Positions 17,668 through 24,987 of a stretch of DNA of 39,963 nt are shown here, piece after piece (position 1 is the stretch's first letter; each line of letters starts with the position of its first letter). Made by a program: the position numbers and the translations under genes. Source of the DNA: Oscillospiraceae bacterium (lineage in GTDB: Bacteria; Bacillota; Clostridia; Oscillospirales; Oscillospiraceae). The stretch lies in contig SVLL01000009.1 in assembly GCA_015067935.1 (NCBI GenBank), positions 1 through 39,963 on the forward strand, in the 5' to 3' direction. The notes below the pieces were generated by a model, which made no database searches, had not been told where the DNA came from, and was given only the letters and a program-made list of their open reading frames with translations.

Positions 17668-19833
17668 ATGGCACCGTCACCCAAAACTGTACGCAATCAA
17701 ATTATTATGCTGCAGCCCATTATTCGTTCCTGCTCCGTAGAAACCATCCGGAAGGGTCAAAATCTTATCGGAGAACTGATGCACTTTAAGCATCGCAATC
17801 AGGTATTGGTGCGTTCCCATCCCTTTGACCGGTTTGAAGCTGCTTGGGTGTTGCCCCAAGACGAACGCCGACAGGGTGTGATTCTGTATCTTCACGGCGG
17901 CGGCTACACCTACGGCGACTTGGAATATGCCAAGGGCTTTGGCTCTACGCTGGCGGTGCAGTGCGGTGTACGGGTGTTCTGTCCTGCCTATCGTCTTGCC
18001 CCGGAACATCCCTATCCGGCAGCCTTGGAAGATGCCTTGACTGCCTATGAATACCTGCTGGAAAAGGGCTATGATGCCCGGCACATCACCATCTGCGGAG
18101 AAAGTGCCGGTGGCGGTCTGTGCTATGCCCTCTGCCTGAAGCTGAAAGAAAAAGCCCTTCCCCTGCCTGCCTCCATCGTTACCGTTTCCCCTTGGACAGA
18201 TCTGACCGCTTCCGGAGCGTCCTACGAAAGCAATCGGGAGCGAGAAATCTCGTTGAGCAAAAATCTGATTGATTTCTTTGCGGATAACTACACCAAAAAC
18301 CGGAAAGACCCAATGGCTTCCCCACTTTTCGGTAATTTGGAGGGTCTGCCCCCGTCCCTGATTTTTGTGGGCGGAGATGAAATTCTGCTGTCCGATTCGG
18401 AGGAAATACACAAAAGGCTGCTGTCTTCCGGCTGCAAGAGTCATCTGGTGGTAACGCCGGAGCGTTGGCATGGCTATCTTCTGTACGGCTTGGAGGAAGA
18501 CCGAAAAGATTTTTTAACATTGAACCGCTTTTTGAACAGAACCTTGTCTGAAGAGAAAAAACTGCGGTGGATGCCTCTTGACAATGCGGCAAAAATCTAC
18601 CCTGCCGCCCGGAATCAAAACTGGAGCAATGTGTTCCGCGTTTCCGCCACCTTGACGGAGACGGTAGACACGACCGTTTTGCAATCGGCTCTGGATGTCA
18701 CGGTACGCCGTTTTCCCTCCATTGCAGCCCGTCTGCGCAAGGGTGTTTTCTGGTATTACCTTCAGCAGTTGGATGCACCGCCGAAAATCCGCCGGGAAAT
18801 CAGCTATCCCCTGCCCAGAATGTCCCGTCGGGAAGTGCGAAAATGTGCCCTGCGGGTTGTCGTATACAACCGACGGATCGCCCTTGAGCTGTTCCATTCC
18901 CTCACCGACGGAACCGGTGCCCTTGTGTTCCTGAAGAGCCTGCTGGCAGAATATTTGCAGCAAAAATACGGCATCCGCATATCGGCTACAGCCGGCGTGG
19001 TAGGACGGCTGGAAGAACCCTCCCGGGAGGAATTGGAAGACAGCTTTCAGAAATACTCCGGACGGGTATCGGCAAGTCGGAAGGAAAATGACTCCTGGCA
19101 TCTGCGGGGCACACCGGAGCCGGACGGTTTTTTGCATATCACCTGCTTCCGCGTGTCTGTCGAAGAGGCGTTGGCAAAGGCGCGGGAATATGGTTTCAGC
19201 CTAACAGTTTTTCTTGCCGCTGCACTGATGAAGGCTTTGCAGGATATGCAGATTTCCCGCCAGCCGGATGCGCGGTGGCGCAAGCCTATCCGGGTGCAGC
19301 TGCCGGTGAACCTTCGAAATATTTTTCCCAGCCGTTCTCTGCGGAATTTCGCCCTTTATGTCACCCCGGAGATTGATCCCCGATTGGGAGAATTCTCCTT
19401 TCCGGAGATTTGCAACGCCATTTATCACCGGATGGGACTGGAAATCACGCCCAAGCATATGTCTACCCGCATAGCCGCCAATGTAGGAAGCGAAAGGCTG
19501 ATGATTGTCAAGCTGATGCCTCTTTTTTTGAAGAATATTGTGATGAAAGCGGTATTCCATGCGGTGGGCGAACGAAAATCCACCCTGAGTCTTTCCAATC
19601 TGGGCAGGATCACCGTACCGGAAGAAATGCAGCCCTATATCGAGCGTTTCGATTTTATTCTGGGTGTGCAGGCCACCGCCCCCCACAACTGCGGTGTAAT
19701 TTCCTACGGAGATACCCTTTATATCAATTTCATCCGCAATGTCCGGGAGAGTGAGCTGGAAGCCCGTTTTTATCGGGTTCTGCAGGAGCTGGGCCTGAGC
19801 GTCCAGGTGGAAAGCAACGGCGATCAGCCGTAA
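17668..19833 (+). CDS. Fusion of an HSL-type esterase and a condensation-like acyltransferase
   Basis: The 721-residue protein has two catalytic parts. The N-terminal half (about 1-290) is an alpha/beta hydrolase of the hormone-sensitive lipase type: oxyanion motif HGGGY (76-80), nucleophile motif GESAGG (S146), DEIL aspartate (about 237) and a late histidine in RWHGY (268). The C-terminal half (about 305-715) resembles condensation/alcohol acyltransferase domains, with the catalytic HSLTDG (410-415, HxxxDG motif). The start is the ATG at 17668, 8 bases after AAAGGAG. No signal peptide is seen. Hydrolase and acyltransferase in one chain suggest acyl exchange on an alcohol or lipid; the substrate is unknown. 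Confidence 0.8.
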   Translation: MAPSPKTVRNQIIMLQPIIRSCSVETIRKGQNLIGELMHFKHRNQVLVRSHPFDRFEAAWVLPQDERRQGVILYLHGGGYTYGDLEYAKGFGSTLAVQCGVRVFCPAYRLAPEHPYPAALEDALTAYEYLLEKGYDARHITICGESAGGGLCYALCLKLKEKALPLPASIVTVSPWTDLTASGASYESNREREISLSKNLIDFFADNYTKNRKDPMASPLFGNLEGLPPSLIFVGGDEILLSDSEEIHKRLLSSGCKSHLVVTPERWHGYLLYGLEEDRKDFLTLNRFLNRTLSEEKKLRWMPLDNAAKIYPAARNQNWSNVFRVSATLTETVDTTVLQSALDVTVRRFPSIAARLRKGVFWYYLQQLDAPPKIRREISYPLPRMSRREVRKCALRVVVYNRRIALELFHSLTDGTGALVFLKSLLAEYLQQKYGIRISATAGVVGRLEEPSREELEDSFQKYSGRVSASRKENDSWHLRGTPEPDGFLHITCFRVSVEEALAKAREYGFSLTVFLAAALMKALQDMQISRQPDARWRKPIRVQLPVNLRNIFPSRSLRNFALYVTPEIDPRLGEFSFPEICNAIYHRMGLEITPKHMSTRIAANVGSERLMIVKLMPLFLKNIVMKAVFHAVGERKSTLSLSNLGRITVPEEMQPYIERFDFILGVQATAPHNCGVISYGDTLYINFIRNVRESELEARFYRVLQELGLSVQVESNGDQP

Positions 19834-19843
19834 AGGAGTTTGT

Positions 19844-20536
19844 ATGTACTGTGTAAATTGTGGTGTCAAGCTATCTGACACAGAAAAACGCTGTCCCCTT
19901 TGTCAGACAGCGGTCTATCATCCGGAACTGCCCCGTAAAGAGGCCGAACCACTCTATCCTGAAGGCTTGGGTCCTGAAATACAGGTCAATCCTCTGCTGA
20001 TGCAATTCATCGTCACTGCCTGCTATTTGCTGGCAATGGCTGTGTGTTTGGTGTGTGACCTGCAGTTAGGTGACGGCATCGTGTGGGCAGGCTATGTTAT
20101 CGGCGGCTTGCTTTTAAGCTATGTTGTCATCATACTGCCGCTGTGGTTCAAGAATCCCAATCCCGTTATCTTCGTGCCCTGCGATTTTGTCGCTGCCGGG
20201 CTGTACCTTCTGTATATCAATCTGGCCACCGGCGGTAAGTGGTTCCTCAGCTTTGCCTTCCCGGTTGCCGGCTTTGTGGGCTTGGTGGTCACAGCTGTGG
20301 TAGTTCTGCGGCGGTATATTCGCCGGGGCCGTCTGTATGTTTTCGGCGGTGCGATTCTGGCAATGGGCGGCTTTATGCCGTTGATGGAGTTTCTGCTCAC
20401 CATCACCTTCCCAATTCCCTTTATCGGCTGGTATCTGTATCCGCTGATTGCACTGGGTCTTGCAGGCGGAATGCTGCTATTCTTGGCCATCTGCAAGCCT
20501 GCCCGTCACGCTATGGCACAAAAATTCTTTATTTGA
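19844..20536 (+). CDS. Zinc-ribbon membrane protein (DUF6320-like)
   Basis: The 230-residue product opens with a zinc ribbon (CVNCGVKL followed by CPLCQTAV, a CxxC...CxxC pair) and then has about six membrane segments. I believe this matches DUF6320, whose members sit beside acyltransferase genes in Clostridia, but that recall cannot be checked here. It lies 10 bases after the fusion gene and 14 bases before the PlsC-type gene, so the three are one operon. It could be a membrane scaffold or a transporter for the acyl product; that is inference. Confidence 0.65.
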   Translation: MYCVNCGVKLSDTEKRCPLCQTAVYHPELPRKEAEPLYPEGLGPEIQVNPLLMQFIVTACYLLAMAVCLVCDLQLGDGIVWAGYVIGGLLLSYVVIILPLWFKNPNPVIFVPCDFVAAGLYLLYINLATGGKWFLSFAFPVAGFVGLVVTAVVVLRRYIRRGRLYVFGGAILAMGGFMPLMEFLLTITFPIPFIGWYLYPLIALGLAGGMLLFLAICKPARHAMAQKFFI

Positions 20537-20550
20537 TCAGGAGAAATGGA

Positions 20551-21264
20551 ATGAATCGTTTTGTTTTGGTAGGTCTTCGCAATCTGTTTCGTCTGCCCGG
20601 TGCCTATTTCAAGCTGCGCCGCTACGCCAAACACCCGGAGCTGTATCCGGAGGAGGAAAGATGGCAGCATGTGCAAAAAGTGCTTGGTATGGTGGTCAAT
20701 TCCGGTAACATCGACTTACAGGTGTTCGGCAGAGAGAACATCCCCGAAAGTGACAGCTTTATGCTGTACCCCAACCATCAGGGTATGTTTGATGTGGTGG
20801 CACTGGCCGCTACCTGCCACCGCCCTCTCGGCGCAGTATATAAAAAGGAGCTGCAAAATGTGCCCGGACTAAAGTATGTTTTGCAATGCACACAGTCCTT
20901 CGCTATGGACCGGGAAGATGTGCGACAATCCCTGACCGTCATTCAAAATGTGACCAAGGAGGTTCTCTCAGGACGGAACTACCTTATTTTTCCCGAGGGA
21001 ACCCGGAGCAAAAACGGCAATGCTATGGGCGAATTCCATGGCGGCAGCTTCCGGGCAGCTATCAAGGCAAAATGCCCCATCGTGCCTGTGGCCTTCATCG
21101 ACAGCTTCAAGGTGCTGGATCAAAAGGGCAGCGCGCCGGTGACGGTGCAGATCCACTACCTGCCGCCCATTCCCTACGAGGAATACTGCGAGCTGAAGAC
21201 AGTGGAATTGGCCGCAATGGTGAAAGCGCGCATCCAAAAAGCCATCGACGAAAATCTTACTTAA
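20551..21264 (+). CDS. PlsC-type 1-acylglycerol-3-phosphate acyltransferase family protein
   Basis: The 237-residue product carries the two core motifs of the LPLAT family: NHQGMFD (H76, D81; the HX4D motif) and FPEGTRSK (about 147-154). Such enzymes move acyl chains to glycerophosphate or other lipid alcohols at the inner membrane face. An AGGAGA site precedes the ATG at 20551; the frame is open far upstream into the previous gene, but the protein homology starts here. It ends the operon before a strong terminator. It may be the housekeeping PlsC or a specialised enzyme for the locus; the context favours the second. Confidence 0.88.
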   Translation: MNRFVLVGLRNLFRLPGAYFKLRRYAKHPELYPEEERWQHVQKVLGMVVNSGNIDLQVFGRENIPESDSFMLYPNHQGMFDVVALAATCHRPLGAVYKKELQNVPGLKYVLQCTQSFAMDREDVRQSLTVIQNVTKEVLSGRNYLIFPEGTRSKNGNAMGEFHGGSFRAAIKAKCPIVPVAFIDSFKVLDQKGSAPVTVQIHYLPPIPYEEYCELKTVELAAMVKARIQKAIDENLT

Positions 21265-21268
21265 CGAG

Positions 21269-21293
21269 ACCGGGGCCATGCCCCGGTTTTTTT
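21269..21293 (+). terminator. Rho-independent terminator of the esterase-acyltransferase operon
   Basis: ACCGGGG (21269-21275) and CCCCGGT (21281-21287) pair across a 5-base loop, followed by a run of seven T. It sits 5 bases after the acyltransferase stop. Confidence 0.9.
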
Positions 21294-21354
21294 GCATATT
21301 TCTCTCAAAATGCGGCATCCTAAGGGTAAGACTGTTTTGACGAGAGGTGCACAA

Positions 21355-22329
21355 ATGAAGAAGCAAGGAAAGCGTATGCTCATTGGCTCCGGCATTACTG
21401 CAGCCATGGTGGCATTGGCAGGCTCTGCACGGCAGATGGCATCGGATTATTGGGTGCGGATGGCGTTGGACCGGCAAGCACCGCCCCATCCCTTGGGCTT
21501 GGAGCGGCGGCTGGTGGGTGAGCAGGCAGATACACAAATCCTTCAGCGCATTCAGCAGGCAGGCATCCGGCTTGCCGCCCGTCCCCACGAAATTGTCCGT
21601 CTGGTGGGTCGGGACGGAACGCTGCTGGTGGGACATTGGTTCCCGGTAAAAGCACCCCGAAGAGTGATCATCGCCATGCACGGCTGGCGTTCTGCTTGGG
21701 ATAACGATTTTGGAATGGTGGCAGATTTTTTCCGGAATAACGGCTGCAGCGTTCTATATGCGGAACAGCGCGGACAAGGCAGCAGCGGCGGTGCATATAT
21801 GGGCTTTGGGCTGACAGAGCGATATGACTGCGCCGATTGGGTCAACTGGGCAAATCAAAAAACGGATGCCAAGCTTCCCCTCTATCTGTGCGGCATTTCC
21901 ATGGGGGCATCTACAGTGCTGATGACATCGGAGCTGGAGCTGCCGAGCAATGTCCGGGGCATCATTGCCGATTGCGGCTACACTTCACCCACGGAGATTT
22001 GGAAATATGTGGCCAAGCAAGCCGGTGTTTCTTACGGAATTTGCGGCGGTCCTGCGGGAAAAATGGCGAAAAAGCGGCTGCATATGGAAATGGATGCCGC
22101 CTCCTGCCCCGATGCCCTCGCAAGGACCAACATCCCGGTGCTGTTCGTCCACGGCAGCGATGACCGTTTTGTTCCCGTAGAGATGACCTACGAGAATTTC
22201 AAAGCCTGCGTTGCCCCCAAGCGGCTGTTGATTGTCCCCGGAGCGGCACACGGAATGAGCTATCTGGTGGACCAAAAAAGCTACGAAAATGCGGTGCGTG
22301 CCTTTTGGGCGGAATTTGACGGTAATTGA
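21355..22329 (+). CDS. Membrane-anchored alpha/beta hydrolase
   Basis: The 324-residue protein has an N-terminal hydrophobic stretch (LIGSGITAAMVALAG) that suggests a membrane anchor, then an alpha/beta hydrolase fold: HGWRS (oxyanion region), nucleophile elbow GISMGAS (S182), acid in HGSDDRF (269-270) and histidine in GAAHG (299). It resembles the YqkD/FrsA-like serine hydrolases. Substrate is unknown. The ATG at 21355 follows an AGAGGTG site; an earlier in-frame start at 21292 lies within the preceding terminator and is unlikely. It is separated from the operon upstream by that terminator but is likely functionally related. Confidence 0.85.
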   Translation: MKKQGKRMLIGSGITAAMVALAGSARQMASDYWVRMALDRQAPPHPLGLERRLVGEQADTQILQRIQQAGIRLAARPHEIVRLVGRDGTLLVGHWFPVKAPRRVIIAMHGWRSAWDNDFGMVADFFRNNGCSVLYAEQRGQGSSGGAYMGFGLTERYDCADWVNWANQKTDAKLPLYLCGISMGASTVLMTSELELPSNVRGIIADCGYTSPTEIWKYVAKQAGVSYGICGGPAGKMAKKRLHMEMDAASCPDALARTNIPVLFVHGSDDRFVPVEMTYENFKACVAPKRLLIVPGAAHGMSYLVDQKSYENAVRAFWAEFDGN

Positions 22330-22352
22330 AGAAGATAAATAAAAAATACCCC

Positions 22353-22381
22353 TTGCATTTTTCCAAAAAGTGTATTATACT
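22353..22381 (+). promoter_or_regulatory. Promoter upstream of the tRNA-Leu locus
   Basis: TTGCAT (22353-22358), 17-base spacer, TATACT (22376-22381). It lies 14 bases before the truncated tRNA-Leu copy. I see no comparable promoter just before the intact copy. Confidence 0.7.
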
Positions 22382-22395
22382 ATCAAAGCACCGAT

Positions 22396-22458
22396 GCCGG
22401 TGTGATGGAATGGTAGACGTAGTGGACTCAAAATCCACCGTTGCGAGCCCGAGTGCCG
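22396..22458 (+). pseudogene. Truncated tRNA-Leu copy (5' part only)
   Basis: Bases 22396-22440 are identical to the first 45 bases of the intact tRNA-Leu gene at 22634, including the acceptor 5' strand, D arm and CAA anticodon arm. The similarity fades through the variable arm and stops at about 22458. No T arm or 3' acceptor strand follows, so it cannot fold as a tRNA. The good promoter belongs to this copy. Confidence 0.8.
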
Positions 22459-22633
22459 CCTGTGGCGGATATAACGAGGGCGCAGCAAATGCAGCGGTCG
22501 GCGAGGGACGCAGGCGTTCGCGCCAAGGACATTCGCCGGGCACCGCAAATGTTGGCGACATCACGCCGCAAAGCGGCCACATTAGAAAAGGTCGCCAGCG
22601 GTAGCTGATGATCGGTAAAATAGTAACACACCT
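22459..22633 (+). other. Structured GC-rich insert between the two tRNA-Leu copies
   Basis: This stretch holds several small hairpins (GCCGCC/GGCGG, GGCG-TTCG-CGCC, GCCGC-AAA-GCGGC) and half-repeated blocks (CGCAGCAAATG and CACCGCAAATG). Overlapping open frames are not credible genes because they run through the tRNA. It looks like a repeat element or a remnant of an insertion. I do not recognise a family. Confidence 0.45.
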
Positions 22634-22719
22634 GCCGGTGTGATGGAATGGTAGACGTAGTGGACTCAAAATCCACCGCTGGCGACAGCGTGCCGGTTCG
22701 AGTCCGGCCACCGGCACCA
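22634..22719 (+). tRNA. tRNA-Leu (anticodon CAA)
   Basis: The acceptor strands GCCGGTG and CACCGGC pair fully, followed by discriminator A and an encoded CCA. The anticodon stem GTGGA/TCCAC encloses CTCAAAA, giving anticodon CAA for UUG codons. A long variable arm (class II tRNA) and the T arm with GGTTCGAGTCC are present. It is probably transcribed from the promoter at 22353 through the upstream truncated copy. Confidence 0.95.
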
Positions 22720-22751
22720 AAGCCCTAAAGGCAACAGCCTTTGGGGCTTTA
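22719..22751 (+). terminator. Terminator after tRNA-Leu
   Basis: AAAGCCCTAAAGGC (22719-22732) pairs with GCCTTTGGGGCTTT (22737-22750) across an AACA loop. The following T tract is short. Confidence 0.7.
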
Positions 22752-22840
22752 CTTATTACCTCTTCACTCTTCACTTTTCACTAAAAATACCTTTAGGGCT
22801 TTGAAGTAATAAGTAATAGTGAATAGTGAAGAAGTTAAGG
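22751..22840 (+). repeat. Palindromic low-complexity repeat with TTCACT/AGTGAA units
   Basis: Units of TTCACT on the left (22762-22782) face AGTGAA units on the right (22818-22830), and ACTTATTAC faces GTAATAAGT. A second partial copy of the CTTTAGGGCTTT terminator arm lies between them. It looks like a short dispersed palindromic element of the kind scattered between genes in Firmicutes. The following 240 bases up to the next gene contain small hairpins (for example 22968-23000) but no gene. Confidence 0.5.
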
Positions 22841-23055
22841 TATCCGCTTCGCGGATGATTAAAATAATTTGTCATTTAAGAAAACACACAAGTCCTCACG
22901 TAAAAAACCGTTGGTATTACTCACTTTTTGCTTAAATCCTATAAAGCAACCCGGACCCTTAAATGGATGACGGACTCGAACCGGAGGTGGGAGTCCGTCA
23001 GATTTCTTAAGAATTTCTTATATTTCCCGCATTGTGCTGAAAAATTGTCAAAATC

Positions 23056-23064
23056 TGCTATAAT
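23056..23064 (+). promoter_or_regulatory. Extended -10 promoter before the membrane protein gene
   Basis: TGCTATAAT is an extended -10 element. No good -35 hexamer lies at the usual distance, as is common with extended -10 sites. It is 31 bases before the start codon. Confidence 0.5.
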
Positions 23065-23095
23065 ATCCCCAAAAAGCAAAGAAAAGAGAGAAATT

Positions 23096-23866
23096 ATGAA
23101 GGAATTTTTCGGAATTGGCGGCTACCAACGCACCCCGGAAGGGGCTTTTTCATGGCAGCATTTATTATTCGTCACCTCCCTGATGGTGCTGATGGTGGTG
23201 CTGGCAGTATGGCTGGGAAAGCGCAATAAGCATAAATCCGACAGACAGAAAAACTTGGTCCTGATCTGGGCCGCCATTTTGATCGACGGCTTCGAACTGA
23301 TGAAGATTATCATCTCCTGCGTGGACGATCCTTCCGCTTGGACAGCAATGCTCCCCCTGTTTCTTTGCAGCATCCAGCTGATTGCCATTCCTCTGGCGGC
23401 CTTTTCCACGGGTCGCATCCGGGAAGCGGCACTGGATTTTGTCAGCGTGTTCGGGTTGTTGGGCGCAGTGCTTGGCACTTACGGCGCAACCCAGAATTAC
23501 AACGCCTACCCCGTTCTGTCCTTTACCAATATGGTGTCCGGCATCACCCACTCCATCTCCGGCTTTGCCGCGCTGTACATTATGATTGCCGGCATGGCCG
23601 ATATGAAGAAGAAAAATATGTGGATCACCTTCGCCATTCTGCTGAGCTTCTGCGTTGCCGCATACATTGCAAATGTGCTGGTGGATTATAACTATATGTT
23701 CCTGATGAGGGGTGACGGCACGCCCTACGACATTCTCTACAATCTGGTGGGCGGTCACGCGGTGCTGTATCCTCTGTCGGTGGTGGTGCTGTTTGTGATT
23801 TACATTTGGGCATTCTACAGTATCTGGCACGCAGTCGAAAAGAAAAAGCAGCTTACCGCTGTATAA
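23096..23866 (+). CDS. TMEM164/YwaF-like (TIGR02206-type) integral membrane protein
   Basis: The 256-residue product has seven hydrophobic segments and short loops. It resembles the YwaF/TMEM164 group: a cysteine in the third helix region (LPLFLCSIQLIAIPL), a central GTYGATQNY loop and a histidine-bearing helix (MVSGITHSISGF). Eukaryotic TMEM164 is a lipid acyltransferase; function in bacteria is not known to me. The start is the ATG at 23096; the open frame extends upstream into non-coding DNA. A second, more canonical YwaF gene lies at 31219. The assignment is moderate. Confidence 0.6.
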   Translation: MKEFFGIGGYQRTPEGAFSWQHLLFVTSLMVLMVVLAVWLGKRNKHKSDRQKNLVLIWAAILIDGFELMKIIISCVDDPSAWTAMLPLFLCSIQLIAIPLAAFSTGRIREAALDFVSVFGLLGAVLGTYGATQNYNAYPVLSFTNMVSGITHSISGFAALYIMIAGMADMKKKNMWITFAILLSFCVAAYIANVLVDYNYMFLMRGDGTPYDILYNLVGGHAVLYPLSVVVLFVIYIWAFYSIWHAVEKKKQLTAV

Positions 23867-23872
23867 GAAAAA

Positions 23873-23893
23873 GCACCGCTTGCGGTGCTTTTT
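23873..23893 (+). terminator. Terminator of the TMEM164-like gene
   Basis: GCACCGC (23873-23879) and GCGGTGC (23882-23888) form a perfect stem with A-run upstream and T-run downstream. Confidence 0.9.
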
Positions 23894-23950
23894 CTCTTGC
23901 AAAGAGAGGGAATGTGTCATATAATATACAGACGGAAAGAGGTGCATTCT

Positions 23951-24508
23951 ATGAAGCTTTGGCAGCATTTTAAGACCATCACCCGCCATCGCTGGCATGT
24001 TTTGGTGGGCTGCTTCAAGGTCGGTCTGTACTGGCAGGGCCTGACCCACGATCTGTCTAAATACAGCCCCACAGAGTTTATGATCGGTGCCCGTTATTTT
24101 CAGGGCGACAAGAGCCCTAACGCCGCTGAGCGTATTGAAAAGGGCTTCTCCGAGGCGTGGATGCACCACAAGGGCCGCAACCGCCATCACTACGAATACT
24201 GGACGGATATGAACCGGGAGACCCGGGTCTACGAATCGGTGAAAATGCCCCGGAAATACCTGATTGAGCAGGTGATGGACCGCCGGGCCGCCTGTGTGGT
24301 CTATCAGGGGAATGCCTATACAGACCGTTCTGCCTATGACTATTTTATGTCCAGCAGGGAGCGGCAGCTGATGCACCCCGAAAATCGTCGGGAGCTGGAA
24401 TTTTTGCTGGATATGCTGGCGCAGAAGGGCGAAAAACGGACCTTTTCCTATATCCGCCGCAATGTGCTGAAAGGACTCCCCTTCCCTTGGGAAGAGAAAT
24501 CGGAATAA
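23951..24508 (+). CDS. DUF5662 family protein
   Basis: The 185-residue product begins MKLWQHFKTITRHRW and contains LYWQGLTHDLSKYSP, FSEAWMHHKGRNRHHYEYW and MDRRAACVVYQG, which I recognise as the DUF5662 pattern. The many conserved His and Asp residues (HDLSKYSP, HHKGRNRHHYEYW) suggest a metal-binding, possibly HD-like, all-helical fold. No membrane segment or signal peptide is seen. An AGAGGTG site lies before the ATG at 23951. Function is not known. Confidence 0.75.
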   Translation: MKLWQHFKTITRHRWHVLVGCFKVGLYWQGLTHDLSKYSPTEFMIGARYFQGDKSPNAAERIEKGFSEAWMHHKGRNRHHYEYWTDMNRETRVYESVKMPRKYLIEQVMDRRAACVVYQGNAYTDRSAYDYFMSSRERQLMHPENRRELEFLLDMLAQKGEKRTFSYIRRNVLKGLPFPWEEKSE

Positions 24509-24574
24509 AAAAGGTGCTTCCGGGCATAGTAATACAGGGGCAGGAAATTTTTTCGAAAAATAGGAAAAAACTTC

Positions 24575-24602
24575 TTGACTTTTCCCGTAAGATGGGTATA
24601 AT
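24575..24602 (+). promoter_or_regulatory. Promoter of tRNA-Gln
   Basis: TTGACT (24575-24580), 16-base spacer, TATAAT (24597-24602), ending 12 bases before the tRNA. Confidence 0.85.
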
Positions 24603-24613
24603 AATATCCGCAT

Positions 24614-24687
24614 AGAGGATTTGTGTAACGGTAGCACACCGGACTCTGACTCCGTTTGCGGGGGTTCGAATCCCTCATCCTCTGCCA
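24614..24687 (+). tRNA. tRNA-Gln (anticodon CTG)
   Basis: AGAGGAT pairs with ATCCTCT, followed by discriminator G and an encoded CCA. The anticodon arm CGGA-CTCTGAC-TCCG gives anticodon CTG. The T arm GGGGTTCGAATCCCT is intact. The 3' end of this gene is repeated twice downstream (24831-24857 and 27214-27239). Confidence 0.95.
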
Positions 24688-24852
24688 TAAAAAAGCAAAG
24701 GCCTTTGGGTCTTTGCTTTTTTATTTTGCTGCAGGCGGGGATTCGAACCCATCTGAATGCAACAGTCCGGTGGACTGTTGCTTGCCGGGTCCCACCCCGG
24801 CAACACTATAGTTGTCGAAGACAATGCAAATCGAATCCCTCATCCTCTGCCA
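24686..24852 (+). repeat. Left copy of a 167-bp structured direct repeat ending in a tRNA-Gln 3' end
   Basis: It begins with a terminator-like hairpin (AGCAAAG...CTTTGCT plus T run, serving tRNA-Gln). Three stem-loops follow: CAACAGTCC-GGT-GGACTGTTG, TTGCCGGG/CCCGGCAA and TTGTC-GAA-GACAA. It ends with a copy of the tRNA-Gln 3' end (24831-24852, extending to 24857), matching 24666-24692 in 27 of 27 bases. A near-identical copy lies at 27069-27235. Open frames through it translate similarly in both copies but are unlikely to be genes. Confidence 0.85.
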
Positions 24853-24857
24853 TAAAA

Positions 24858-24879
24858 GGGCTACAAAAAAGATATTTTT
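24858..24879 (+). repeat. Left terminal inverted repeat of the island
   Basis: Twenty-two bases that match the reverse complement of 27042-27063 without a mismatch. It directly follows the CATAAAA that ends the second tRNA-Gln 3'-end copy. Confidence 0.85.
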
Positions 24880-24938
24880 CACAGAACAGACTTGAACTCT
24901 CGCAAAAAGTCTATTTTTTTACAGTTTTTTAGTGGTAA

Positions 24939-24967
24939 TTGAAAGATAATAAAGAGTGTGGTATAAT
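24939..24967 (+). promoter_or_regulatory. Promoter of the island operon
   Basis: TTGAAA (24939-24944), 17-base spacer, TATAAT (24962-24967). It lies inside the island, so the cassette brings its own promoter. Confidence 0.8.
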
Positions 24968-24987
24968 GGAAATAGGATGGTGATAGC

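Noticed and set aside
22326..22604. Open frame of 92 codons through the truncated tRNA-Leu
   Set aside because: It translates tRNA sequence, starts at TTG without a ribosome site and ends in the repeat-like insert.
22441..22633. Group I intron in tRNA-Leu
   Set aside because: Known tRNA-Leu introns interrupt the anticodon loop of a UAA tRNA. Here the anticodon loop is intact in both copies and the insert follows a repeated 5' half.
24621..24932. Open frame across tRNA-Gln and the left direct repeat, with a similar peptide at 27088-27333
   Set aside because: The similar peptides arise from the duplicated DNA repeat. They run through a tRNA and several hairpins and have no start signals.
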